This document shows, in pieces, positions 22,488 to 33,640 of a stretch of 64,000 bases of DNA. The notes under the pieces were generated by a model. That model was given only the letters and a program-made list of their open reading frames with translations. It made no database searches and had not been told where the DNA came from. Each line of letters starts with the position of its first letter. Position 1 is the stretch's first letter. The position numbers and the translations under genes are program-made. Source of the DNA: Ptychodera flava (Eukaryota; Hemichordata; Enteropneusta; Ptychoderidae). Location of the stretch: positions 7,933,910 to 7,997,909 of the forward strand of contig NW_027248277.1 in assembly GCF_041260155.1 (NCBI RefSeq), written 5' to 3'.

Positions 22488-22608
22488 GGTTATTTCACGT
22501 CGTTCCTGAGCTCTTCTGAAATTGCCAACAGAAAAACGGCGTGCACCGAGACGCTTGCAACATGCTCAAGGCCTGTATGTGCATCTCGGTAAACAAATCA
22601 TTGACTTT

Positions 22609-22621
22609 TGACTTCTGACTT
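22609..22621 (-). promoter_or_regulatory. Diverged DR1-like site upstream of unit 2
   Basis: The minus strand reads AAGTCA-G-AAGTCA, the counterpart of the exact AGGTCA-G-AGGTCA in units 1, 3 and 4, 122 bp upstream of the ATG. Each half-site has one change, so receptor binding may be weaker. Confidence 0.35.
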
Positions 22622-23603
22622 AGGTCAATGTAAATCTTGTCGCTGAGGGCGCACAGTCTCCTGCAACATACGGGTACGGACGTAAAACTTCCGTTATCCT
22701 TTCATTCTCAGCCCAGGGTGTGTATATTTGTCACGGTATTTACGAATAAATAATGAATTATTGATAATAAAAAAGTAATAAATCTGTCACCATAGTGCAC
22801 TTATAAATACTCAACTTCTCTCCTACACACGCGATTGTGCAGTACCTTGGTCAAAACTTAGGTTATGAAGCCAATGGTGCGAAAATGGAGCGAAACGGAC
22901 TCGGAGTCAGCGTGGGTCTCTCTCTCTTGTGTCGCGCGACAAAATAAACGCAGCCACTGACGTTTTTTACAGACAAAACACACAGACAATGTAGCAAATG
23001 TAATTAAATCTTTTTCTATTGAAAAGGCGCGCTGTGCTGGCGTTACCAGGACTTACTTTATTGTACGTGTTGATTTCGTAATGGATGTGTGAGACAAATA
23101 TATCCATGTCTTGAACCCCACTCCCCCCCAAAAAAGGAAAAAACCTAAATTTCAATATTATCGATAATTTATCAAACTTTCAAACTGAAGAAAAGGTTTT
23201 CCGTCTTTAGGAAAACAACCGACGCTATTAAAAAACGGATTGTGTCTATGGAAAAACACACTACGAACTCTAGTTGTACGGATAGTCGCTGGTTGGGGGA
23301 GGGGGCAGAGGTGTCGGTCAAACAGTCGACCGTGTGCTCGCTGTCGTCGGAATTTCATCTGGACGTTTTAATAATAGTACTGTGATGAAGGTGGCATCGA
23401 ATAATATAGATTAGGGACTGGTCAGTTTCTTCGGCCGGGGGGGGGGGGGCGGCGGTGGATTATTTTTTGCCGACGTCAAAAAGTGGCTGACCCCCATATT
23501 CCAAATTTTGAAAACAAGGTGACCCCCCCTATCCTATCCTAAATTTCGAAAACAGGGTGACCCCCCCCCCGCACGCGACAACTGTAAAACAAAAGGTGGA
23601 CAT

Positions 23604-23606
<3 letters not shown>

Positions 23607-23668
<62 letters not shown>
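23607..23668. repeat. (AT)n microsatellite
   Basis: About 31 uninterrupted AT dinucleotides, followed by AT-rich sequence. Confidence 0.95.
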
Positions 23669-23671
<3 letters not shown>

Positions 23672-23729
23672 ATATTAATATATTTTATATTTTACATACA
23701 TTTATATTTTAACAGTCATTCTGTGTTTT

Positions 23730-24250
23730 AATGAAATTGTTGACATGAAATTTGATATGCAGTCTACTTAGGAGGACTTCACTTAGATCGTGGTGAAATT
23801 TGCATATCTGTATTTTTAAGGCAATTTTTGCAATTTTTGTTCAAAAAATGTGTTTCTCAAAAAGGACTGGTCTGATAGCTTTGAAATTTGGTATACAGGT
23901 TTCTATAGATAAACAAAGTAATATATATTGAATTTCTGAGGAAATCTGTAATTTTGTAATTTTCGGGCAATTTTTACCATTTTCGGTCAAAAAACTGCAT
24001 ATTTCAAAAACTCATCTGATAGCTTTGAAATTTGGTATACAGGTTCCTACAGATAAACTAAGTAAAATTTATTGAAATTATGATAAAATATGCAATTTGT
24101 ATTTTGGGGGAAATTTCTGCCATTTTCGGTCAAAAAATGTACTTCTCCAAAACTACTGTTCTGATAGCTTTGAAATTTGACATGCAGGTTCCTACAGATG
24201 AACTAAATGTGATATATTGAAATTACGATGAAATCTGCAATTTTGTAAAA
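23730..24250 (-). repeat. ~120-bp tandem array, reversed copy
   Basis: About four and a half copies of the family at 12353-13565, in the opposite orientation. It runs straight into the upstream segment of unit 3 (atgtggtgtgtttgccttc), so its border there is a truncation. Confidence 0.8.
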
Positions 24251-25070
24251 TGTGGTGTGTTTGCCTTCTTTGTCGTGTATTTTCATAAGTGTTGTCGGGG
24301 TTTTGTGGCCCATTTATGACTTTACTCGATATAATTCAGTACATCGGTATTAACCCTTATCAACAAGAAATTTGTCGTATAGCGGTCAATTCATAAAAGT
24401 CATGATGCAGTTGACCAAGCCGTACTCTTCAGCAGCCCAAACGACATGAAAGCAACGGGCGCTCTGGATAAAAGATGTCCGTGTCGCGATGTACGTCGGT
24501 CTCAACGCGAACAAATTTCCAACGCGTTGGTATGTTTATTTTATCCAAAACCTGATTACTTGTATGTATTTTACTTACAAGTCATTCAAAATAGGGTAGG
24601 TAGGCCTAGGTGGGCAAGAATTTTTTTTCCAAAATATTTTTATTTTCAAATATGCATTTTTCAGGGTTTGAGGGCGGTCAAACACTGGCCACAACGTTTC
24701 CAGAAAAATGTATTATATCATCGTCGTACACCACGCCCTCTTCGGCGAGTCTTATCACCCAACGCCGATTTTGCGTAGGTCAGCGGAGCGGAAATTATTG
24801 CTCTGGCCTGCGAGAATGGTATTCAGATTATATATACATACATAAAAGACATCATCGTTCAAGCAAATGCCAAGTATAACGAACGCGTAATTTTAAGCAA
24901 TTTTTCTTCCTTTTTTACTTCTGTGTTTACGTAGCTCTAAAAAGTTTAGGGTCGGCAGGTAAAAAGTAGGGCGGGTCGGGTAATCGGAACAGCACAATTT
25001 TTTTGTTCGGCCTCAGAAACATATTGGGCAGGCAACAGTACGCCCTCAGCGACAAAACTTGCATTGACCT

Positions 25071-25083
25071 AGGTCAGAGGTCA
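25071..25083 (+). promoter_or_regulatory. DR1 nuclear-receptor-like site upstream of unit 3
   Basis: Exact AGGTCA-G-AGGTCA, 112 bp upstream of the ATG, preceded by TGACCT so that an inverted pair also exists. It matches the sites in units 1 and 4. Confidence 0.5.
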
Positions 25084-25194
25084 TAATTCAACGAATGCTT
25101 ACCAGGCTGCGACACAGTAAGCTTACACAGGTCTTGCTCGTCTCGGTGAACGCCGTTTTTCGGTTAGCAGAAGAGCTCACATCGTGAAATAACC

Positions 25195-25284
25195 ATGGTT
25201 GAGGAGACAACTATAGCCCTGTGTCAAACCTTGTCAGACACAAAACTATCACGGACAGATAAGATAGACGAACTATTCGATCAG
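25195..25284 (+). CDS. ZnF unit 3, exon 1 (start exon)
   Basis: 30 codons (MVEETTIALCQTL ... IDELFDQ), one residue different from unit 1, ending at CAG|GTATGTGAAG in phase 0. The exon is intact although the following exon 2 is frame-broken. Confidence 0.7.
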
Positions 25285-25322
25285 GTATGTGAAGTATGTT
25301 CTTGCAGAGGCAGTCCACTCAT

Positions 25323-25454
25323 GCACAGTCACCTGTGTTCTATTCGATTCCGCTCTGTGTATATGCGCCCCATAGACATGTGTACATATGCCTGAGAAGA
25401 AGACGTCAATGGGGCGCACAGGCGCAGAGCGGAATAGAACACAGGTGACTATGC
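25323..25454. mobile_element. Palindromic MITE
   Basis: Same family and intronic position as 7810-7941. The arms contain CACCTGTGTTCTATTC and GCGCCCCAT with complements. Confidence 0.7.
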
Positions 25455-25586
25455 TTAATGCAGCAACCGTCACTGAAAAGATGCAACCAGTACAAATAGA
25501 TAAATATTACTGGTTGCATCAGTGATGGTTTGCTTTCATTGTGTCGACTTGCGAGTTCTCGTACTGCCTACTGGAATGGGAGGGCT

Positions 25587-25900
25587 TAGCTGTAAAATAG
25601 CAGCTCTACAATGGGGAGGTCGGTGAGTTTTCGTAGGTACCTATATATAGATTCAAATTCTAAATATATTCATGTACACGCATTAGTCTGAATGCTTGTT
25701 TCGCGACCGGCCTTCGGCCACTCTCACTGCACACACGTGCACACTAGCATGTGGGATTTCATATAAAAATGCTGCCTATGTGTGGCACACTTATTTTGAA
25801 GGCAACAGGGCCGTCAGCATTGTAGCTCTACTGGTGAGCGAGGTCACAAAAACCAAAACTCACCGACCGCCTCACTGGTAGAGCTTCCATTTTGCAGCTA
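25587..25900. mobile_element. Mutator-like element, internally deleted, 9-bp target duplication
   Basis: The ends TAGCTGTAAAATAGCAGC and TTTTGCAGCTA are flanked by an exact 9-bp repeat GGGAGGGCT (25578-25586 and 25901-25909). Only 314 bp remain of a ~1.3-1.8 kb element present at the same site in units 1 and 4. The exact duplication here defines the family's target-site length. Confidence 0.75.
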
Positions 25901-26302
25901 GGGAGGGCTATGCATGCAGGTTGAGGTAGAACAATATGGCTACCTCCATGAACCTGTTCTGCCATTCAACGGCGGAATGTTGGGTGGGCTGTTTTAAACT
26001 CTGATGCTTCCCTGCCAACCGTTCCAACAAGGAGCATCCAGGATTTAACATCCATCATGCTGTATATGGACCATGGAGCTATTTGGTAGTGCCATGCATG
26101 GACCATCTCTCTCTTCTATCGGTATGCTGTTTCACAGGGTTCACAGTGGGATCCAGTCTTCAACTCTTGGGTTTTTCCCTTCCCTATTTCTATCCTTCCT
26201 CTATTATGGAAGAAAATAGAATATGTATGAAGATTACTTTATAAACGTTCTTATTACCCATGTGGAATATCAGTCAACATAAAATTGTGTATCTTTTCCC
26301 AG

Positions 26303-27842
26303 GGTGAAGAATTAATGGAAAAGCTTGGATGTCAGGTGTTTATCCTGGTCTCAGAAGATGGAATCTGTTCCAATTACATGGGAAGTGAAGTGTTTTTGAG
26401 AGAGTTCTGTTCCTCTGGACTGAAATGAAACCACAGGATGTTTCCCAGATAAGGAAAAACATTGAGACGCAAATGAATTATTGGATTGCGGAGGACAAAG
26501 GATGTGGGCAACAAATATTACTGAGAAGTGTACTGCAGACTTCGTACGATAAGATGCCAGCTAGCTGCTCAATGAAGGAAAATACAGCTAGTGTTACCAT
26601 AGTGACAGGTACCAATGTGTCGACAGATATCGAGCAAAGGTCAGAACATGAGGAAGGGGATGATGCACTGTTGCCAAGCAATGAGAGTTGGTGATGCGGA
26701 GGATGACAGTATTTCAAATGATGATGACAACACAGTGGTGCCAAACTTAACTGTGGAGGACGTAAATCATGAAAGAAAACACAATGCTACCAAGACTGGA
26801 TGTGCTATGAATGACATGGAAGAAATGACAGAAAGTTGTCCAGTGGAGAAAGAGACCGTATCTCCTGTTAATAACATGATGGAAAGGGAAGAGAGATGTC
26901 CATCAGAGAAAGAGATCACACCGAGAAATAATACAAATTTTGTGAAAAAACTGAGTAGAAAGAGGAAAACAGATGAAAAACAACGACATCTTAAATCCTA
27001 CAAATTTTCCCCAAGAGACCCAGGTAAACACCGCAGAGGAATACAGAAGATATTCCAGCAATTTTATGAGACAAAACCAAATTTATGTGACAAGTGTGGA
27101 TTTTCTTTTAGAAATCCCCATGGATTGGAAGTTCATCAACAGAGGGCGCCATGCCCTGGACGCAAATGTCAATATTGTAGTGTGTGGTTTCCATTCAAGC
27201 TATGGCAACAACATTTGCTCGATGAACATGTTGCAGAACTTACAATCTATGAGTGCTACGTATGTGAGAAGCAATTCTTAAAATATATGGAGCTTAGTTG
27301 TCACCTTCAGATTCATGAACCAGAGAAAACTTACATGTGTGATATTTGTGGACGTACCTTAAAAACTGAGAATAGTCTAGCAACTCATAAACTTATACAT
27401 GAGGAAAAGAAATTCAAGTGCGACTACTGTGATTATAAGTCTGTCAGGAAACGTGATCTGACAGGGCACATGCAGCGCCACATTGACAAATCTAAATTGC
27501 AGTGCAAGGAATGTGGTAAGGAAGTACTCAGTACAAACAGTCTACGGAAGCACATCCAGAGGTTCCACATCAAATTAAATATCCATGCAGTGATTGTGAA
27601 AAGAGTTTTCTGTGCCCTGGGAGCTGCGACATCACGTGGAACGGCACCACAGTGGCGACAGAAATCTTCTGACATGTGAAAAGTGTGACAAAGGATTCCA
27701 TACAAAGAAACTGCTGAACGCCCATTTGAGAGTGGTTCACAGCCAACACCCAGTAAAGTGTCAGATTTGCCTGAAAGAGTTTCGACATCATACAAGGCTT
27801 AAATCTCATCTTAGAATTCATGAGAGGTCAGAGGTCAAAAAG
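26303..27842 (+). pseudogene. ZnF unit 3, exon 2, frame-broken
   Basis: Homologous along its whole length to exon 2 of units 1, 2 and 4, with acceptor and GTAAAG donor kept, but with single-base indels. One base is lost near 26424 after the N-terminal domain, one gained near 26693 in the acidic linker, one lost near 27574 and one near 27600 in finger 7. Fingers before and after the breaks are otherwise well kept (CDKCGFSF ... CQICLKEF), so the decay is recent. A spliced product could still use exons 1 and 3 in phase 0. Sequencing error at short A runs is an alternative explanation. Confidence 0.75.
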
Positions 27843-28157
27843 GTAAAGTGTTGATTCTGTCCTAGATTAGTTATTATTGGGTCAGAGATGAAAAACCCGT
27901 ATAACAATGTCAAAGTGGTTGTAACCACAATTATTGCTGTCTTAAATGGCTTTTGTCTTGTGCTAGGGGCAAACTATGTGATGTTGAAATGCATTGTGGG
28001 TAGAAAGCCAACCTGTCACCACAACAAGAGTTTGAAATTGTAATATAGCTGAGCTGTTTTGACTGTGACATCTTCGCTAGGTGACCTGGTGCCGTACATT
28101 GTGCGTTTGAATGCCATGGAGAATTTACTGAACTTTCTCATCTTTTTATCTTTCCAG
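27843..28157 (+). other. Unit 3 intron 2
   Basis: The 315-bp intron from GTAAAG to ttatctttccag is nearly identical to the other introns of this class. Its last 99 bases are open in frame with exon 3, without implying translation. Confidence 0.65.
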
Positions 28158-29687
28158 ATGATGGATACAAATCAGAATGGTATATCTGAATTTGCAAGTG
28201 ATGTTACCATAGTAACAGATACAAATCAGTCATCTTCAGATAGAGGAAAGACAGCCAATCAGCAAAAGACAGTGCACAAAAGAAAAGGTAACACTTCTGC
28301 GGTGCATGGAAACTCCAAGAAAAGGAAGGCTGTGAAAAAGGAACACAGTGTACAGCGCAAGTCTTCTGCCAAAAAGCCCAGAAAAAAACAGAGAAATAGA
28401 AATAAAAATTCTCAAAAATGTTCTGAGACGGCTAGTGTTACCATGGTGACGGGTACTAATGTGTCGACAGATATTGAGCAAAGGTCAGAACATGAGGAAG
28501 GGGATGATGCACTGTTGCCAAGCAACAAGAGTTGTGAGAGGGAGGATAAGAGTATTTCAAATGATGATGACAACACAGTGGTGCCAAACTTAACTTTGGA
28601 GGACATAAAGCATGAAAGTAATAAGAATGCTACCAAGACTGGATGTTCAGAAAATGACATGAAAGAAATGACAGAAAATTGTCCAGTGGAGAAAGAGACC
28701 GTATCTCCTGTTAATGACATGATGGAAAGGGAAGAAAGATGTCCATCAGAGAAAGAGATCACACAGAAAAACAATACAGAATTTGTGAAAAAACAGCGTA
28801 AAAAGAGGAAAACAGGTGAAAAAAACCGACGTCTAATATACTACAAATTTTCCCCAAGTGACCCAGATAAACACCGCAGAGGAATACAGAAGGTTTTCAA
28901 GGAATTTTATGAGACAAAACCAAATTTATGTGACAAGTGTGGATTTTCTTTTAGAAATCCCCATGGATTGGAAGTTCATCAACAGAGGGCGCCATGCCCC
29001 GGACGCAAATGTCAATTTTGTAGAGTGAGGTTTCCATTCAAGCTATGGCAACAACATTTGCTCGATGAACATGTTGCAGAACTTAAAATCTATGAGTGCC
29101 ACGTATGTGAGAAGCAATTCTTAAAATATATGGAGCTTAGTTGTCACCTTCAGATTCATGAACCAGAGAAAACTTATTTGTGTGATATTTGTGGACGTAC
29201 CTTAAAAACTGAGAATAGTCTAGCAACTCATAAACTTATACATGAGGAAAAGAAATTCAAGTGCGACTACTGTGATTATAAGACTGTCAGGAAACGTGAT
29301 CTGACAGGACACATGCAGCGCCACATTGACAAATCTAAATTACAGTGCAAGGAATGTGGCAAGCAAGTACTTAGTGTAAACAGTCTACGGAAGCACATCC
29401 AGAGGTTCCACATCAAATTAAAATATCCATGCAGTGATTGTGATAAAGAGTTTTCTGTGCCTTGGGAGCTGCGACATCACGTGGAACGGCACCACAGTGG
29501 CGACAGAAATCTTCTGACATGTGAAAAGTGTGACAAAGGATTCCATACAAAGAAACTGCTGAACGCCCATTTGAGAGTGGTTCACAGCGAACACCCTGTA
29601 AAGTGTCAGATTTGCCTGAAAGAGTTTCGACATTATACGAGGCTTAAATCTCATCTTAGAGTTCATGAGAGGTCAGAGGTCAAAAAG
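28158..29687 (+). CDS. ZnF unit 3, exon 3: chimeric linker plus nine zinc fingers
   Basis: A 510-residue open exon, phase 0 at both ends. Residues 1-95 are exon 4-like with a basic KKPRKKQRNRNKN run. From 'TASVTMVTG' on it is exon 2-like, with the acidic linker and nine fingers. The fusion point is the same as in unit 1 (around 28427-28434), so both units inherit one recombination event. Finger 5 reads VRKRDLTGH and finger 6 LSVNSLRKH, different from unit 1. Downstream read-through gives V-K-C and a stop. Confidence 0.8.
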
Positions 29688-30002
29688 GTAAAGTGTTGAT
29701 TCTGTCCTAGATTTGTTATTATTGGGTCAGAGATGAAAAACCTGTATAACAGTGTCAAAGTGGTTGTAACCACAATTATTGCTGTCTTAAATGGCTTTTG
29801 TCTTGTGCTAGGGGTAAACTATGTGATGTTGAAATGCATTGTGGGTAGAAAGCCAACCTGTCACCACAACAAGAGTTTGAAATTGTAATATAGCTGAGCT
29901 GTTTTGACTGTGACATCTTCGCTAGGTGACCGGGTGCCGTACATTGTGCGTTTGAATGCCATGGAGAATTTACTGAACTTTCTCATCTTTTAATCTTTCC
30001 AG
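29688..30002 (+). other. Unit 3 intron 3
   Basis: A 315-bp copy of the same intron class, ending aatctttccag. Nothing else seen. Confidence 0.65.
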
Positions 30003-30104
30003 ATGATGGATACAAATCAGAATGGTACATCTGAATCTGCAAGTGATGTTACCATAGTAACAGATACAAATCAGTCATCTTCAGATAAGAGGAAAGACAG
30101 CTGA
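30003..30104 (+). CDS. ZnF unit 3, exon 4 (short)
   Basis: 33 residues (MMDTNQNGTSESAS ... SSSDKRKDS) then a stop, of the same length and with the same one-base gain as unit 1 exon 4. The sequence beyond is decayed. It could serve as a short C-terminus after exon 3. Confidence 0.5.
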   Translation: MMDTNQNGTSESASDVTIVTDTNQSSSDKRKDS

Positions 30105-31010
30105 TCAACAAAAGACAGCGCAAGAAAAATTCCCAAAAATGTTCTGAGACCAACCCGAATGTATGTACTATGTGTGGATTTCCATTCAAATAACCCATTG
30201 GCTTGGACGAAGGGGAGCTGAGCTCCAGACGCAGGTGCAGCTTTTGTGGAACAAGTTTTCCAGTCAAAGAAATGCTACAACATTTCCTCGATAATTATTA
30301 GCAGAGATTAAGATCAATGAGTGATGTATTTGTGAGAAGCGATTCATGCAAGATTTTCATGTCAGTAGGCAAAGTCCATACGGATGAACCTGAGTTCAAA
30401 TGAAGTTTATTTGAAATTGTAGAAAACTTTAACATCTCTTTACACTACAGGCTAATTGGCTTTCAGGTAAAGCCGTGAAGTTAGTGCGATCACTGTAATT
30501 ATAAGATTTTCACAGAAACTGATTTGCAAAAATGCATGCAGTACCAAACTATCATTGGAAAATTTGACTGTAATCATTTGGTTGGGCGTTTAGTCAGTGC
30601 AAGCAGTCTATTCTGAAATATTCAGTTTTTCATGATAGTTTCCTATATCAGTGCAGTCTGTAGGAACTATTTTACTGCACATTGGGATTTATGACACTAT
30701 GTGAAAGGACACCATAGAGGATACACAAACACTTCACTGATAGTTTCCTATATCAGTGCAGTCTGTAGGAACTATTTTACTGCACATTGGGATTTATGAC
30801 ACTATGTGAAAGGACACCATAGAAGATACACAAGAACTTCCTAGTTTTCATCCAAGAATCAATATTAGTGCACTGCCATGTGAAAGCATTTCACAGTGAG
30901 CATTTTGAGGTGTCAGATTTGCTGGAAAAATTTTTGGACAGCATTCCATGCTTAATCCTTGTCTGCTGCTTCACAACAGGGTCAAAGGTCAAAAAGGTCC
31001 TGAGTTCACT
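30105..31010 (+). pseudogene. ZnF unit 3: decayed finger tail
   Basis: Remnants of the basic tail, the degenerate finger pair (near 30165-30260) and fingers 8-9 (near 30870-30990) with many breaks. A 105-bp tandem duplication lies within (30634-30738 and 30739-30840, starting GATAGTTTCCTATATCAG). It ends against the same 'gactgatgagttctcagg' complement found beyond units 1 and 4. Confidence 0.6.
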
Positions 31011-31214
31011 TTTCCTGAGAACTCATCAGTCTTATGCTACTGTTACTAAAGCGTTGTATAATCATAGAGTGATTACGGGGTATTTGACTTGCTATTGGAC
31101 AGCGCCCTCAGACATTGACTTCGGATGGGGATATCATAATTTCCAAATGACTCTTTGCTAATCAATGAGACCAGTTTCTGTCTACCCACACCACTGCACA
31201 TGATGTGGATACAT

Positions 31215-31578
31215 CAGGGGTACCTAAGAAATCGTAGTTTTGCCAGTGAAAGAGATGTCATGACTATGCACGCAGTAGTTTTGACACAGGGTCTAGGTAG
31301 TCGCTTCGGGAAAAGTGATGCCGTGCCGGATTATCCAGAAGTCGTGACGAAAAAAACAAACGTTTTGACTAAAGTTCCACCGTTGGTGGCGCTTACAACA
31401 TGGCTGCTGATAAGTCACATGCTGGCGACGGTAAGAATTTTACGCAATATCTTTACTATCTTGGTGTTGAAGATCGTTTAAAGTAGTCCATACAGTGTCG
31501 AAGATGTTAGAATGTGTACCTGGAAAGTTTCTGGGTTCAATTTTGAATAATGGCTGAGAATTCAGTGTTACCGCGTCA
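31215..31578 (+). repeat. Left TIR of the 11.6-kb element
   Basis: Near-identical inverted copy of 42464-42826. It includes the proximal promoter region and the ATG exon of the plus-strand gene. Confidence 0.85.
31400..31430 (+). CDS. TIR-borne start exon of the plus-strand transposon gene
   Basis: ATGGCTGCTGATAAGTCACA... encodes MAADKSHAGD plus one base, ending G|GTAAGA (phase 1), with A at -3 and G at +4 of the ATG. The acceptor at 32470 (tgtttttcag) opens in the matching phase and gives GD-E-CQSNEVEDG in frame. An alternative first exon with its own ATG at 32037 also ends in phase 1. Confidence 0.6.
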
Positions 31579-32036
31579 TTGCCAGTGCACTGTGCAGGTT
31601 CACACTGTCACAGTGACCAGCTGAGCTCGGCCATTCACATGACACAAGAATGTCCTCAAGGCACTTCAGTTTATTCAGAGTAATTTTATCGATTTCTGAC
31701 CTACTTCAGATAGTCTGTTTTGAGATTATCATGCAGTTGTTAATGTTATTGGTAAAACTGATGGAAAGTATTTTTTATTTGCTTTAAATTTTTAGAATAT
31801 TGACTTCTACTGTATGTTGCAGATAGTATATAGCCATCCATATTTAATTAGGTTTGTGTCATTATTTTGGTAATTTCTTGGTATTTAGAAAGAGTGATGT
31901 TTTTCGGGTAATTTGAGTCTGCCATCATAATTGGGCACAAACTTGAGATAAAGGATTTCTGGAAAATGACTTTTATATGAAAATGTATATATTTATTGTT
32001 TGCCAAATCTACCACACAGGAGCTGAAAATTAAAAA

Positions 32037-32118
32037 ATGCCCCCAAGAAAAAGAAAGTCGAAACATTTTCTGTCTCTGGACAGACATAAGACGAAGAGGA
32101 AGTCTGATAATCCTTCTG
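32037..32118 (+). CDS. Alternative start exon, basic N-terminus
   Basis: ATG at 32037 encodes a very basic 27-residue segment (MPPRKRKSKHFLSLDRHKTK ...) ending CTG|GTATGT in phase 1, so it also joins the 32471 exon in frame. A stop just upstream excludes fusion with the TIR exon, so it would be an alternative start. The basic run may be a nuclear localisation signal. Confidence 0.5.
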
Positions 32119-32470
32119 GTATGTATCATTGAATTCAAAAAATATAGCTTTAGTTTTGTACTTTAGAGAAATGTCTGATTACTGCTTTAGTCCATGTGAT
32201 GATGTTAAAGTTTATTTATCATCTGTGTCACAATATGATAGATGCAGACCAAAATTATTCTTGTACATTGTTTTAGCGACCTTTAATTGGAATGTGTATG
32301 CCTAGAGAAAGCACTTCAATTTTGTACTATTTATAATATTTCAATTGTAATGTGGATATTTAACTACTTTGGAACAACACAATATTTGTTTTCCATATAC
32401 TTTGGTTTCAAGAAAGACTATAATTGTACTGTTACAATAAATAGCTCTATTTCTACCTCATGTTTTTCAG

Positions 32471-33640
32471 AGTGTCAAAGCAATGAAGTAGAAGATGGCT
32501 TACCAATGCCATTATTTCACAGCACGCCAATCAAACATGGCAGTGCAAATGTTTGTTGCAGCAGCACAGAAACACAAATGACAACAACAGAAGAAAGTGT
32601 TCTAGAGACAGCTCACCGTGCAGCAGATAAAAGTCAAGAAATTTAGTTTGTTCATCTTGTAAGACATCAATCAAGAAACCAGATATATGGAACACATCTG
32701 ATGATGTATATGGAATACTTTGTTCTTATTGTGGTGCAGTTACAAGAGCAGAGACTCCAACTACTGAGAACGCTTGCCATCATTCTCTTCTCATAGCCTA
32801 TGATATGTGTGACCAGTGTGGTTCTTTTAGGAAAACTGACATCAGTCATACACATTCCATTCTCAGTAGGGTGAAGTTTGTGACAAATGTGGGTTTGGTG
32901 TGCCTTCTCTCAGTGTAAAAGCCTGCAAAGGTGACTGCTCAGTAAGTGAAGATGCAACCAGTTTACCTGTAACAGAACAATCAGAAGTGTTTGCCAGTAG
33001 TTCACGTCCTTCTGAAACTACAGATAGTGGAAATGCAGAGCCAAACCATACTCATAGTTCAGTGAAATCAGGTGTGCATGCTGACCCAAGTACCAAGACA
33101 GATGAGGAAACAGGCTTCAGTGGTATTGACACACTAGACACTTTGGTAAGAAAATGTATGAGTATTCTAGTAGACACTGACATGGAGAACATTCTTGTGG
33201 AACTTCTCTTATGCATTACCAATGGATCACTTTCACCCGACAGTTTAACGTATCATATTTTTCTGGATACCCTCAAAGCACTCAATGCTGTATCACTGAC
33301 GGAAATGAGATTCAGCTACAAGAATAAAGTTTTCTGGAAAACATTCATCAATAAATTTGGTGCAGCACCCATTCGCTTCCTGTCTTGATGGAAACACGCA
33401 GGGTGCCCTTTTACTAGGCAAAGGAGGAAAGGGCAATTTTTCTGGGGATGAAGCTGATATCATTTTGGCAATTCCGAATGAGGATGTGCTGAAAGCATTT
33501 GATCCTTACGATGGTGAATGGCCAAGAAGTATTCCTCCTGGGATATGTACAAACATCGTCAGCAAGTTGGCAGCTGCACATCAAGATACAAGTATTTGTA
33601 TTTCTCTGGACGGAAGAAAGTTGCTCCTGGACTGAAAGGG
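32471..33640 (+). pseudogene. Transposon protein, N-terminal part with zinc ribbon
   Basis: The first exon segment (32471-32646) reads ECQSNEVEDGLPMPLF ... SQEI and stops. Shifting frame gives CSSCKTS ... LCSYCGAVTR ... CDQCGSFRK (about 32654-32850), a pattern of paired Cys-x2-Cys knuckles typical of a zinc ribbon. Further open pieces at 32900-33388 and 33357-33635 are Ser/Thr-rich, then globular-looking (KAFDPYDGEWPRSIPPGI). Two or three frame breaks separate the pieces. Role: part of the element's replication or transposition protein, inferred from context. Confidence 0.55.

Larger units (their letters stand above)
22622..25070. other. Head-to-head spacer between units 2 and 3
   Basis: This is the axis of the inverted array. 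It contains AT-rich sequence shared with 48410-48580, a poly-G/GGC run near 23436-23452, CCCCCC-rich repeats, an (AT)n tract, a reversed part of the ~120-bp tandem family and, from 24240, the upstream segment shared with units 1 and 4. The arms are not symmetrical at the axis. No gene seen. Confidence 0.6.
25285..26302 (+). other. Unit 3 intron 1
   Basis: A 1.0-kb intron holding a palindromic MITE (25323-25454), an internally deleted Mutator-like element (25587-25900) and the conserved exon 2-proximal stretch. The acceptor is tcttttcccag. Confidence 0.6.

Noticed and set aside
28059-28157. In-frame extension of exon 3 upstream (MTVTSSLGDLVPYIV...), also seen before exon 4 in units 1 and 4
   Set aside because: The extension lies in the conserved intron, right before a good acceptor (ttatctttccag). 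Its openness in several copies follows from intron near-identity, and no Kozak or promoter signal is seen.
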